Origin: Mesorhizobium sp. STM 4661
GTDB taxonomy: Bacteria > Pseudomonadota > Alphaproteobacteria > Rhizobiales > Rhizobiaceae
DNA: 64,000 bases
Direction: 5' to 3'
Assembly: GCF_000359125.1 (NCBI RefSeq)
Contig: NZ_CAAF010000078.1
Span: 26,334-90,333 of the forward strand
In this document: positions 17,946-26,142 of the stretch, in pieces
Layout: every line of letters begins with the position of its first letter
How positions within the stretch are numbered: the stretch's first letter is position 1
Made by a program: the position numbers and the translations under genes
The notes under the pieces: model-generated
What the model was told of the DNA's origin: nothing
The model's input: only the letters and a program-made list of their open reading frames with translations
Databases searched by the model: none

Positions 17946-19541
17946 TCACGCACCAACGGCTTCGTCAGCCGGCGCTTCCTGGGCCGCAACCTCGTCCTCG
18001 GTGATCCAGCCGGCCTTGAGGCGGGCCGCCAGAACCATCTGCTCGGCATCGGCGCGCGACACGCCGTGATTGGCAAGCACACCGGGGAACACCTTCGTCT
18101 CGCCGTCCTTGCGTTCCTTCCAGCCGGTCAGGTCGTCAGCCGCATAGCCGGCGAAATCCTCGATCGTCTTCACGCCGTCCTCGCCGAGCGTCACCATCAT
18201 GGCGGTGGTGACGCCGGGGATCTCGCGCAATTCGTCCGTCACGCCCAGCGCCTTGCGCTTCTCGTCGTGCTCGGCCTCGATCTTCTCCAGATATTCGCGG
18301 GCGCGGGTCTGGATTTCCGAAGCGGTGTCCTCATCGAAGCCGTCGATCGAAGCGATCTCGCCGGCGTCGACATAGGCGACCTCCTCGACGCTGGTGAAGC
18401 CTTCCGAGGCGAGCACCTGGCCGACCATCTCGTCGACGTCGAGGGCTTCCATGAACAGCGAAGAGCGCTCGACGAATTCCTTCTGACGACGCTCGCTCTC
18501 TTCCTGCTCGGTCAGGATGTCGATATCCCAGCCGGTGAGCTGCGAGGCAAGCCGGACGTTCTGGCCGCGGCGGCCGATGGCCAGCGAGAGCTGGTCGTCC
18601 GGCACCACGACCTCGATGCGCTCGGCATCCTCGTCGAGCACCACCTTGGCGACTTCGGCCGGCTGCAGCGCGTTGACGATGAAGGATGCGGCCGAAGGCG
18701 ACCACGGAATGATATCGATCTTCTCGCCTTGCAGTTCGCCGACCACCGCCTGGACGCGGGAGCCGCGCATGCCGACGCAGGCGCCGACCGGGTCAATCGA
18801 TGAGTCACGCGAGATGACGGCGATCTTGGCGCGCGAACCAGGATCGCGGGCCACCGACTTGATCTCGATTATGCCGTCGTAGATCTCCGGCACTTCCATG
18901 GTGAACAGCTTGGCCATGAACTGCGGATGGGTGCGCGACAGGAATATCTGCGGGCCGCGCTGCTCGCGGCGCACGTCATAAACATAGGCGCGGACGCGAT
19001 CGCCATATTTGTAGTTCTCGCGCGGGATCAGCTCGTCGCGGCGGATGATCGCCTCGCCGCGGCCGAGATCGACGATAACGTTGCCGTATTCGACGCGCTT
19101 GACCGTGCCGTTGACGATCTCGCCGATGCGGTCCTTGTATTCGTCATACTGGCGGTCGCGCTCGGCCTCGCGCACCTTCTGCACGATGACCTGCTTGGCC
19201 GACTGGGCGGCGATGCGGCCGAAATCCATCGGCGGCAGCTGTTCGGCGATGAAGTCGCCGAGCTGGGCGTCTGGATTGCGCTCGCGGGCCGAGGAAATGG
19301 CGATCTGCGTGGCATAGTCGTCGACCTTCTCGACCACTTCCATCAGCCGCTGCAGCTTCATCTCGCCGGTGTTGGCGTTGATGTCGGCGCGGATGTTGGT
19401 CTCCTGGCCGTAGCGCGAGCGCGCCGCCTTCTGGATCGCATCGGCCATGGCGGCGATGACGATCGACTTGTCGATCGACTTTTCACGCGCGACCGCGTCG
19501 GCGATCTGCAGCAGTTCAAGCCTGTTGGCGCTTACAACCAT
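17946..19541 (-). CDS. nusA: Transcription termination/antitermination factor NusA
   Basis: 531 residues. Binds RNA polymerase and nascent RNA to modulate pausing and termination. Domains in order: N-terminal RNAP-binding domain (about 1-130), S1 (about 135-200), KH1 and KH2 (about 200-350, with GACVGMRGSRVQAVVGELQGEKIDI and AIGRRGQNVRLASQLTG), then C-terminal acidic helix-hairpin-helix repeats. The C-terminus is alanine/glutamate-rich. Follows rimP by 49 bases. NusA is known to autoregulate its operon in E. coli, which is relevant to the leader terminator at 20370-20400. Confidence 0.97.
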   Translation of the reverse strand: MVVSANRLELLQIADAVAREKSIDKSIVIAAMADAIQKAARSRYGQETNIRADINANTGEMKLQRLMEVVEKVDDYATQIAISSARERNPDAQLGDFIAEQLPPMDFGRIAAQSAKQVIVQKVREAERDRQYDEYKDRIGEIVNGTVKRVEYGNVIVDLGRGEAIIRRDELIPRENYKYGDRVRAYVYDVRREQRGPQIFLSRTHPQFMAKLFTMEVPEIYDGIIEIKSVARDPGSRAKIAVISRDSSIDPVGACVGMRGSRVQAVVGELQGEKIDIIPWSPSAASFIVNALQPAEVAKVVLDEDAERIEVVVPDDQLSLAIGRRGQNVRLASQLTGWDIDILTEQEESERRQKEFVERSSLFMEALDVDEMVGQVLASEGFTSVEEVAYVDAGEIASIDGFDEDTASEIQTRAREYLEKIEAEHDEKRKALGVTDELREIPGVTTAMMVTLGEDGVKTIEDFAGYAADDLTGWKERKDGETKVFPGVLANHGVSRADAEQMVLAARLKAGWITEDEVAAQEAPADEAVGA

Positions 19542-19590
19542 CTTTTTTCTCCCGAGCTTTTTGCCGAACCTTTTGGGCTCGGCCGCTCAA

Positions 19591-20235
19591 TCATAGTTCC
19601 TGTTCGATTTCGTCTTTGGCGCCGGCTTCCGCACCATCTGGCGCGTCGTCCGGTTCGCCACGGCGTTTCTTGGCTTCCTTGCGCGCCCTGTTGTCCTTCG
19701 ACAGCGCGTCGCGGATGAGGTCGTCGGTGAGGATCAGCCGCACATCGGCGATCGCTTCATAAGGAATGCGCACCGTCGGCTCCTCGCCATAAGCGGCCTT
19801 GTCGCGCTCGATCAGCACATCGTCTTCACCGGCCTCCGCGATCTTGCCCTTGAAGCGTTTGCGTTCGGCAACGAGGATCGACGTCTCCATCTTGATCAGA
19901 TGGCCGGCCCAGGTCGCGAAGTCCGACTTGCGGACCAGCGGCCGATCGATGCCCGGCGACGACACTTCGAGATGATACGCCTTTTCGATCGGATCATCGA
20001 CATCGAGCGCCGGCGACACGGCGCGGCTGACCTCTTCGCAATCCTCGACGGTCATGGTGCCGTCCTCGCGTTCGGCCATGATCTGCAGCGTCAGCCCGTT
20101 CTGGCCCGACAGATGCACCCGCACAAGGCGGAAACCGATGCCGCGCAGCACCGGCTGCACGATCAGCGCGATGCGCGCATCGATGCCGCTTTCGCGGATG
20201 ATACGGTCGTCGGCCTGGCTTGCCGCTGCGGTCAT
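19591..20235 (-). CDS. rimP: Ribosome maturation factor RimP
   Basis: 214 residues from the ATG at 20235 (AGGATCGA upstream). Needed for 30S assembly. The family core is clear: GFRLVRVHLSGQNGLTLQIMAER, GTMTVEDCEEVSRAVSPALD and YHLEVSSPGIDRPLV. The C-terminal tail of about 45 residues is charged (KDNRARKEAKKRRGEPDD), longer than in E. coli but common in rhizobia. First gene of the operon, 135 bases downstream of the leader terminator. Confidence 0.94.
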   Translation of the reverse strand: MTAAASQADDRIIRESGIDARIALIVQPVLRGIGFRLVRVHLSGQNGLTLQIMAEREDGTMTVEDCEEVSRAVSPALDVDDPIEKAYHLEVSSPGIDRPLVRKSDFATWAGHLIKMETSILVAERKRFKGKIAEAGEDDVLIERDKAAYGEEPTVRIPYEAIADVRLILTDDLIRDALSKDNRARKEAKKRRGEPDDAPDGAEAGAKDEIEQEL

Positions 20236-20369
20236 TCGATCCTGTCGCTCTTTCCGTAGGCAGTTGGCAAACCCTAAACCGGATTGCCACTGTCTTGTTC
20301 TCAGCTTGCGCATCGGATTCAGCCGAAAACCGCTTCGCACTTTTCGGTCCGATGCGCCGGGCAGGTAAT

Positions 20370-20400
20370 AAAAAAGAGCGGGACCGGGTGGACCCACTCT
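20370..20400 (-). terminator. Intrinsic terminator in the rimP-nusA operon leader
   Basis: On the minus strand AGAGTGGG pairs with CCCGCTCT (20393-20400 with 20375-20382, one U-G pair) and is followed at once by a run of six T. It lies between the promoter at 20430-20458 and rimP, so it would end a transcript of roughly 50 nt. Confidence 0.75.
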
Positions 20401-20429
20401 TCGTCATACCGACCAAGAATTTGAGGCTG

Positions 20430-20458
20430 ATATAGACGATCCCGGCCGGCGTTTCAAG
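20430..20458 (-). promoter_or_regulatory. Sigma-70-type promoter of the rimP-nusA-infB operon
   Basis: Minus strand: -35 CTTGAA (20458-20453), 17-base spacer, -10 CTATAT (20435-20430). This matches the alphaproteobacterial vegetative consensus almost perfectly. The start point is expected near 20423. Confidence 0.75.
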
Positions 20459-20622
20459 TCTGCATGCAGGCGTGTGTCGTAAGCAGATGAGTTGTCCGGA
20501 TTAGGTGGCATGCGAGTTGTGCGGTTTGATCTTCGGCGAATGGAGGCTGGGCAGGAAACGGGCAGCCTTGCGCCTGACGCATGGCCACCATGCAGTAACA
20601 CCGCTGTGATTGGAGCTGCGTC

Positions 20623-20847
20623 ATGCCTATTTATGTTGCATTGCACAAGAGGCGCGCAGTGGCGCGCGAAAGGTCTGATATCATGGGCAGCCGTAAACTG
20701 TTTTCCGCCATTGGCGACATCTTCACCACATTCGGCAGCGCCGTTGCCGTGTCGAGGGCCGTCGAAGCTGGCCGCAAGCCGCGCGCCAACGATCTGCGCA
20801 ACCTTGGCATGGACCCGGCCGCCTTCGACAAGATCGGCCGTTTCTGA
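20623..20847 (+). CDS. Small conserved-looking hypothetical protein
   Basis: 74 residues from the ATG at 20623, preceded by GGAG seven bases upstream; a shorter 54-residue form could start at 20683. The C-terminal half carries DLRNLGMDPAAFDKIGRF, a pattern I associate with short rhizobial proteins of unknown function. The middle (FSAIGDIFTTFGSAVAVSRAVEAGR) may form an amphipathic helix. It lies alone between the rimP promoter region and trmB (convergent). Function unknown. Confidence 0.6.
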   Translation: MPIYVALHKRRAVARERSDIMGSRKLFSAIGDIFTTFGSAVAVSRAVEAGRKPRANDLRNLGMDPAAFDKIGRF

Positions 20848-20945
20848 AGCAGGCCATGCTAGCCGGGATGGTTCTTCTGTCCCGCTGCGGCGATATTTGA
20901 TTGAGCGTCTGAGCGTCGCCCCAGAAGGGCGATATTCGATCGGCG

Positions 20946-21647
20946 CTATTTTCGAACGAAAGCGAGATAGGCCGGCCGCCGACGCTCGCGGATGGCTTTT
21001 GCCTCGTAGCGCGTCCCCGGCCAACCCTCGTAAGGCCGATGCCAGTCGACCGCCTCGCGGGCCTGCCAGGCGAACGCATCATGCGCCCGGCAGTTGAGCA
21101 GCGTCCAGTTCACGTAGCTATCGATATCGGAAGCAAAACGGAACTTTCCGCCAGGCTTCAGGACGCGCGCGAAACGGTCGAGATTGAGCGGACTGACGAA
21201 GCGCCGCTTCCAGTGTTTCTTCTTCGGCCAGGGATCGGGATAGAGCAGGTCAATGCCGTCGAGCGAGGCTTGCGGCAGCCAGTCGAGCAGGCGCGTGGCG
21301 TCGTCATCATAGACCCGAAGATTGGCAAGCGGCCGTTCCCTGACCGCCATCATCATCTTGGCCATGCCGTTGACGAAAGGCTCGACGCCGATAAAACCGG
21401 TCGCCTGAGCCGCCGTCGCGCGATGCAACAGGTGCTCGCCGCCGCCGAAACCGATTTCGAGGTGGATAGCGCCAATATCGGCTTCGAACAGGCTGCGCAA
21501 TTCGGCCGGCGGTCCCGCCGTCAGATCGAGCTTGTATGTCTTGAAGCCGCTTTCCAGTGCCGCCGCCTGTTGCGGGCGGATGGTCTTGCCGCGCCGGCGA
21601 CCGAAAAACGCTTCGGTCGCGCGACTTGGCCGGTCTTTCGGATCCAT
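20946..21647 (-). CDS. trmB: tRNA (guanine-N7-)-methyltransferase TrmB
   Basis: 233 residues. Methylates G46 in the tRNA variable loop using SAM. Shows the SAM site LEIGFGGGEHL, the family signature LLYPDPWPKKKHWKRRFV and the C-terminal region TRYEAKAIRERRRPAYLAF. Eleven bases downstream of metK, which makes the SAM it uses, so the two probably share a transcript. Confidence 0.96.
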   Translation of the reverse strand: MDPKDRPSRATEAFFGRRRGKTIRPQQAAALESGFKTYKLDLTAGPPAELRSLFEADIGAIHLEIGFGGGEHLLHRATAAQATGFIGVEPFVNGMAKMMMAVRERPLANLRVYDDDATRLLDWLPQASLDGIDLLYPDPWPKKKHWKRRFVSPLNLDRFARVLKPGGKFRFASDIDSYVNWTLLNCRAHDAFAWQAREAVDWHRPYEGWPGTRYEAKAIRERRRPAYLAFVRK

Positions 21648-21658
21648 AGGCGCCGCGG

Positions 21659-22948
21659 TTAGGCGGCGACTGCTTCGGCGGCCGTTTCGGCGAGTGCGTC
21701 CTTGAGCGCCTTGGCGAGATCGGTCTTTTCCCAGGAGAAGGAGCCGTCGCGGCCGGCCTTGCGGCCAAAATGGCCGTAGGACGACGTCTTGGCGTAAATC
21801 GGCTTGTTGAGATCGAGGTGACGGCGGATGCCTGACGGCGACAGGTCCATCACGCTGCGCAATGCCTGCTCGAGCCTTGCCTCATCGACCTTGCCTGTAC
21901 CGTGCAGGTCGACATAGACCGAGAGCGGCTGGGCGACGCCGATGGCGTAGGAAAGCTGGATGGTGCAGCGGTCGGCGAGCTTGGCCGCCACCACGTTCTT
22001 GGCGAGGTAACGCGCCGCATAGGCGGCGGAGCGGTCGACCTTGGTGGTGTCCTTGCCGGAGAAAGCACCGCCGCCATGGGGCGCAGCACCGCCGTAGGTG
22101 TCGACGATGATCTTGCGGCCGGTAAGGCCGGCGTCGCCGTCAGGGCCGCCGATGACGAACTTGCCCGTCGGGTTGATATACCAGTTGCAGGTGTCGGCGA
22201 TCTTCAGCTCGCCCAGCGCCTCGCGGATATAGGGTTCGACGACCTTGCGGACCTTCTTCGAATCCCAAGTCGCATCGAGATGCTGGGTCGACAGCACGAT
22301 CTGCGTGGCCTCGGCCGCCTTGCCGTCGACATAGCGGACGGTGACCTGGCTCTTGGCATCCGGGCCAAGCCGGCCGGCATCGCCGTTGCCCTCATGGCGC
22401 GCGGTGGCCAGCAGTTCGAGGATCTTGTGGCTGTAGTAGATCGGCGCCGGCATCAGGTCCGGCGTTTCGCGGCAGGCATAGCCGAACATGATGCCCTGGT
22501 CGCCGGCCCCTTCCTCGCCCTGTCGGTCGGAGGCATTGTCGACGCCCTGGCCGATGTCCGGCGACTGGCCGTGCAGCAGAACCTCGATCTTGGCCGTCTT
22601 CCAGTGGAAGCCGGCCTGTTCGTAGCCGATTTCGCGGATGGCCTTGCGGGCGACCGACTTGAACTTCGCCGGATTGACGATCGGATGGCCGGCGGCATCC
22701 TTCAGGATGTTGCCTTCCTTGTCCTTCTTGAGCAGTGTCTCGGGGACGCGCACTTCGCCGGCGATGACGACGCGGTTCGTGGTCGCCAGCGTTTCGCAGG
22801 CGACGCGGACTTTCCAGGGATCCATGCCGGTCTTCCTGGCCTCACGATAGACCAGATCGACGATCTCGTCGGAGATACGATCACAAACCTTGTCGGGATG
22901 ACCCTCGGCAACGGATTCCGAGGTAAAGAAATAGTTCTGCCGCGTCAC
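21659..22948 (-). CDS. metK: S-adenosylmethionine synthetase MetK
   Basis: 429 residues. Makes SAM from methionine and ATP. Signatures: FFTSESVAEGHPDKVCDRISDEIVD at the N-terminus, the GAGDQGIMFGYA hexapeptide region, and GGGAFSGKDTTKVDRSAAYAAR. It starts with GTG at 22948 behind AGAGGGGACACC. The longer-than-E.-coli length, with an insertion near residues 75-95, is normal for alphaproteobacteria. A terminator-like hairpin with a U-run sits directly in front of the ribosome-binding site. Confidence 0.96.
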   Translation of the reverse strand: MTRQNYFFTSESVAEGHPDKVCDRISDEIVDLVYREARKTGMDPWKVRVACETLATTNRVVIAGEVRVPETLLKKDKEGNILKDAAGHPIVNPAKFKSVARKAIREIGYEQAGFHWKTAKIEVLLHGQSPDIGQGVDNASDRQGEEGAGDQGIMFGYACRETPDLMPAPIYYSHKILELLATARHEGNGDAGRLGPDAKSQVTVRYVDGKAAEATQIVLSTQHLDATWDSKKVRKVVEPYIREALGELKIADTCNWYINPTGKFVIGGPDGDAGLTGRKIIVDTYGGAAPHGGGAFSGKDTTKVDRSAAYAARYLAKNVVAAKLADRCTIQLSYAIGVAQPLSVYVDLHGTGKVDEARLEQALRSVMDLSPSGIRRHLDLNKPIYAKTSSYGHFGRKAGRDGSFSWEKTDLAKALKDALAETAAEAVAA

Positions 22949-23321
22949 GGGTGTCCCCTCTTGAAAAAATATCGGCAGGCTGCCGATCCAGGCGCGCCAC
23001 GTGTTAGCGGTGCCAGCCGCCGCTCGTCAAGCGGCGTGGCCGCTCTGACGTGAATTTCTATGCTATTATCTTCATATCCTATTATCTTTATGTTCGTATC
23101 CCTAGACGGCGGCAAGGCGCCGCCGTCGTCCCCTACCTTTCGCAGGCTGCAAGAAAAAGGGCTTTGGGGATGCGTGTCGAGCAAAATCGATCCCCATTCC
23201 GCCATGCCCGTGGAATGCAAATTCCACGATGCACGCGACCGCGGAAATTTGCATACCCCGCTGCGACGCCCCGGTCTTTTTCGACCCCTTCAACAGCCCG
23301 CCAGGTCAATCAACTTCCAGA
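22949..23321 (-). promoter_or_regulatory. Structured metK leader
   Basis: 373 bases without a gene. Elements, in minus-strand order: inverted repeat ATGCAAATT/AATTTGCAT (23246-23254 and 23215-23223), whose second arm also forms a local 8-bp hairpin at 23209-23228; a 9-bp GC hairpin (23105-23127); two direct copies of CTATTATCTT on the plus strand (23063-23072 and 23079-23088, period 16) in an AT-rich patch; and the terminator at 22964-22987. No known SAM riboswitch could be matched by eye. Confidence 0.5.
22964..22987 (-). terminator. Terminator-like hairpin before metK
   Basis: Minus strand: ATCGGC and GCCGAT arms (22982-22987 with 22971-22976) with a five-base loop, then ATTTTTT. It ends 10-15 bases before the metK ribosome-binding site and about 335 bases after the praR stop, so it fits an attenuator better than a praR terminator. 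Confidence 0.6.
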
Positions 23322-23741
23322 TCAATCAACTTCATCGACGGAAAGGGCTTTCACCAACTCGATGATCTTGCGGCGAACCTTTACGTCGGCGATCTTGACG
23401 AAGGCCCGGTTGAGCTGGAGCCCTTCCGGGCTGCCGCAGAATTCGACGGCAAAAGTCATCGATGTGTCTTCGGCAAACCCGCGGTTACCCACGGCCTCCT
23501 GGCCTGGCGCATCCTCGAAAAAGAAGGCGACAGGCACGCCAAGAATCGAGGCGATTGCCTGCAAGCGGCTGGCGCCGACGCGATTGGTCCCCTTTTCGTA
23601 TTTCTGTATCTGCTGAAAGGTTATGCCGAGGTTCTCGCCCAGCTTTTCCTGACTCATTCCCAACATATTGCGCCGAAGCCTGACACGACTTCCGACATGG
23701 ATGTCGATAGGATTCGGTTTCTTCTTGTTCTCTTCTGTCAT
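23322..23741 (-). CDS. praR: HTH (Xre-type) regulator, PraR/PhrR-like
   Basis: 139 residues from the ATG at 23741 (GAGGA upstream). Residues about 18-75 form a Cro/CI helix-turn-helix (VGSRVRLRRNMLGMSQEKLGENLGITFQQIQKYEKGTNRV). The C-terminal part (FEDAPGQEAVG to the end, KALSVDEVD) is typical of rhizobial PraR. The homologue phrR of Sinorhizobium medicae is a low-pH-induced gene next to actA, the gene for Lnt, and Rhizobium PraR represses biofilm and quorum genes. The same adjacency to lnt is seen here. Whether this copy responds to acid is inference. Confidence 0.82.
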   Translation of the reverse strand: MTEENKKKPNPIDIHVGSRVRLRRNMLGMSQEKLGENLGITFQQIQKYEKGTNRVGASRLQAIASILGVPVAFFFEDAPGQEAVGNRGFAEDTSMTFAVEFCGSPEGLQLNRAFVKIADVKVRRKIIELVKALSVDEVD

Positions 23742-23882
23742 TATTTTTCCTCGCCGAATTTTTCCGGCTTTTTCTATTTTTTCTCGCCCAAACGAAGCCG
23801 GCGGCCTGTGCCCCAACACAACGACCCACCGACTTCGAGAAATTTCAGGCGCTTACAGTATGAGTTTCTAATGTGTCGACTG

Positions 23883-25475
23883 TCAATTCACCCGTAGCCT
23901 TTGCCTTACATTCAATGCGCATGCCGTTAGGGCAAACAGCAACATGATCAGCATTCCGTTAATGCGTCTTTGGCCGGAGGAGACGATGGCTTGATTGGAA
24001 ATCGGCACACGCACATCGATGGCCCCGCGGGCGTCGATCGCCAGCGCGTCGACGATGCGCCCACGCGGATCGACCACCGCGGAAATGCCGTTATTGGCTG
24101 CGCGCAAGAGGGGCACCCCGTTCTCCACCGCACGAACCTGCGCCTGTCTGAAATGCTGGTAGGGGCCTGGCGTGTCCCCGAACCACGCATCGTTCGTGAG
24201 GTTCACAATAAGCTCGGCTGACGTAGCGTCAACTGCTACCAGATCGGGAAAGATAACTTCATAGCAAATGAACGGAAGCGCGCGTATGCCGCCGGGAAGC
24301 GCAATCGGATGCCGTTCATTGCCCGCCGCGAAATTCGTCGGCCCGGCGACCAACTGCTCGAGCCCGAAGCGGCCAAGCAATTCGGCGAAAGGCAGATATT
24401 CTCCAAACGGCACCAGGTGAACCTTGTCGACGGCGTCGGCGATTTCGCCCTTGTCGTCGATGGCCACCACGGAATTGTAGTACCGGGCGTCGGCATTGGC
24501 CGCCGAGCCGCCCTCCTCCCGGACGACGCCGGCGATCAGCAACTGGCCGTCGCCGAGCATATCCCCCAGCGCGGTCAGCGCATCGGGACGTTCGGTCAGA
24601 AGAAACGGCACGGAGGTTTCCGGCCACAGGATCAATTGCGGCTTTTCATGGCCGGGCTCGGGCGTCTTGGCCGAGAGCCCCATCATGGTGGCGAAAATGC
24701 GGTCGCGCACCGAAGCGTCCCACTTCTCCGAGAGGTCGACGGCCGGCTGCACGATACGGACATCGAGGCTCCGCTCGGCCGGCTTCTCCGGAGCGGCTAG
24801 CCTGACATAGCCGAAGCCGACATGAGCCGCGACGACGACGACAAGCAGTGCGGCGCCCAGGCGGACATGCCGGCGCGCCGCAAGCAGGGCGGGCAGTGCG
24901 AAGACGAAGACCGCCAGCGCGTTCATGCCGACCATGCCGGTCACCGACACGCTCTGCATCAGCAAGGGCACCGGCATCGCGGCGTAGCCGATTGCATTCC
25001 AGGGAAAGCCGGTGAACAGGAAGCCGCGCAGCCATTCCGCCAGGGCAAAACCGAAGGCGAGGGCGGCGATGCGGCCGATGTCGTTGCTCCACAGAAGCCG
25101 GGCAACCACCGTCGCGAAGCCGTAGAAGAAGGCGAGCGCCAGTGGAATCCCGACCACGGCGAAGGGAAGCGCCCAGGCGAAGCTGTCGGCCTCGACCAGA
25201 AGCGCCGAGCCGATCCACCACAGGCCGGCGAGGAAATAGCCGAAACCGAACCACCAGCCGATGGCGAAAGCCGGCCGCAGGCGCCTGAGCCAGCCGTCGG
25301 AAGCTTCGCCGGTGGCGCCGTCGAGCAGCCAGACCAGCAGCGGAAACGAAACGAAACAGACCGCGAAGAAATCGTAGGGCGCCTGGGCAAGAACCGCCAG
25401 CGCCCCGGCAAGGAACGCCACCAGTGCGCGCCGCCAACCCCATAGCAGAATTATCCGGCCGGCCAGGCGCTCCAT
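23883..25475 (-). CDS. lnt: Apolipoprotein N-acyltransferase Lnt (ActA)
   Basis: 530 residues from the ATG at 25475 (GGGAAG upstream). It adds the third acyl chain to lipoproteins in the inner membrane. Six to seven hydrophobic segments occupy residues 1-200, followed by the nitrilase-like periplasmic domain. The catalytic triad is visible: Glu in LWPETSVPF, Lys in VDKVHLVPFGEYLPF and Cys in FICYEVIFPD. A last membrane helix is near the C-terminus. Known as actA (acid tolerance) in Sinorhizobium. The usual corC neighbour is separated by a Rid gene on the other strand. Confidence 0.94.
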   Translation of the reverse strand: MERLAGRIILLWGWRRALVAFLAGALAVLAQAPYDFFAVCFVSFPLLVWLLDGATGEASDGWLRRLRPAFAIGWWFGFGYFLAGLWWIGSALLVEADSFAWALPFAVVGIPLALAFFYGFATVVARLLWSNDIGRIAALAFGFALAEWLRGFLFTGFPWNAIGYAAMPVPLLMQSVSVTGMVGMNALAVFVFALPALLAARRHVRLGAALLVVVVAAHVGFGYVRLAAPEKPAERSLDVRIVQPAVDLSEKWDASVRDRIFATMMGLSAKTPEPGHEKPQLILWPETSVPFLLTERPDALTALGDMLGDGQLLIAGVVREEGGSAANADARYYNSVVAIDDKGEIADAVDKVHLVPFGEYLPFAELLGRFGLEQLVAGPTNFAAGNERHPIALPGGIRALPFICYEVIFPDLVAVDATSAELIVNLTNDAWFGDTPGPYQHFRQAQVRAVENGVPLLRAANNGISAVVDPRGRIVDALAIDARGAIDVRVPISNQAIVSSGQRRINGMLIMLLFALTACALNVRQRLRVN

Positions 25476-25664
25476 GCACACTTCCCGAGTCGCGCGAATC
25501 AGGAAGCAAGATTTATCAGGCCGCGCTCCGGGCGCCAAACGATGCCCCCACTAGCGAACGTCTCGGTTTGAATTTCGGCTCGCGCCCATTGCAAGCCTGT
25601 CAGCTATGAAAGCCACCCCAGAGCAGTCGTTGAGAGAAATGGTCTTGGCTGTTAAGCAGGAACC

Positions 25665-26057
25665 ATGGTCAAGCGCGCAATAATCCCCGCGAGGATGAAA
25701 TCCCTGTACGAAAACTGGCGCATGTCGCCGGGTTTGGAATGCGATGGTTTCGTCTTTCTGACCGGCATCAACGGAATGTCTCTCGACGGTGAATTGTCCG
25801 CAGTCCCTTCGGAGCAGATCCACGAAGCATTTTCCCAGGTCAACATGGTTCTCGCTGAAGCTGGAATGCGCTTCGAGGACGTGGTGGAAATGACCTCCTA
25901 CCATGTAGGGCTGCGAGACCATCTGGAGCAGTTCAAGTCCATACGCGCCCAATATGTTCGTGAGCCATATCCGGCCTGGACCGCAATCGAGGTTGGGGGA
26001 TTTGCATCCGAAGGCGTTGTCGTTGAGTTAAGAGTCGTCGCGCGAAAGCCGCAATGA
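25665..26057 (+). CDS. Rid-family (YjgF/YER057c) protein lacking the RidA arginine
   Basis: 130 residues, one domain of the trimeric RidA fold: SLYENWRMSPGL, DGFVFLTGINGM, VNMVLAEAGMRFEDVVEMTSYH and a C-terminal EVGGFASEGVVVELRVVA. RidA proper deaminates reactive enamine/imine intermediates using Arg105 in a PAR motif; here the aligned stretch is YPAWTAIEV, with Trp105. Deaminase activity is therefore doubtful and this is one of the other Rid subfamilies. It lies on the plus strand between corC and lnt, which are often adjacent, so it looks inserted. AGGAACC precedes the ATG. Confidence 0.85.
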   Translation: MVKRAIIPARMKSLYENWRMSPGLECDGFVFLTGINGMSLDGELSAVPSEQIHEAFSQVNMVLAEAGMRFEDVVEMTSYHVGLRDHLEQFKSIRAQYVREPYPAWTAIEVGGFASEGVVVELRVVARKPQ

Positions 26058-26142
26058 GCCAATATTCGCGGCGCCCTGTAGAAAATCCCCGAACCAAGGA
26101 CCGAATGCCTGAACGGGTCGTCGACTGTCACGCGACCGATTC

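Noticed and set aside
20404..21024. Minus-strand open frame upstream of rimP
   Set aside because: It overlaps trmB and the small plus-strand gene, contains the promoter, and has no recognisable domain.
22949..23321. Known SAM riboswitch class before metK
   Set aside because: No stretch could be matched to the consensus of SAM-I, SAM-II or SAM/SAH motifs by eye, so only a structured leader is claimed.
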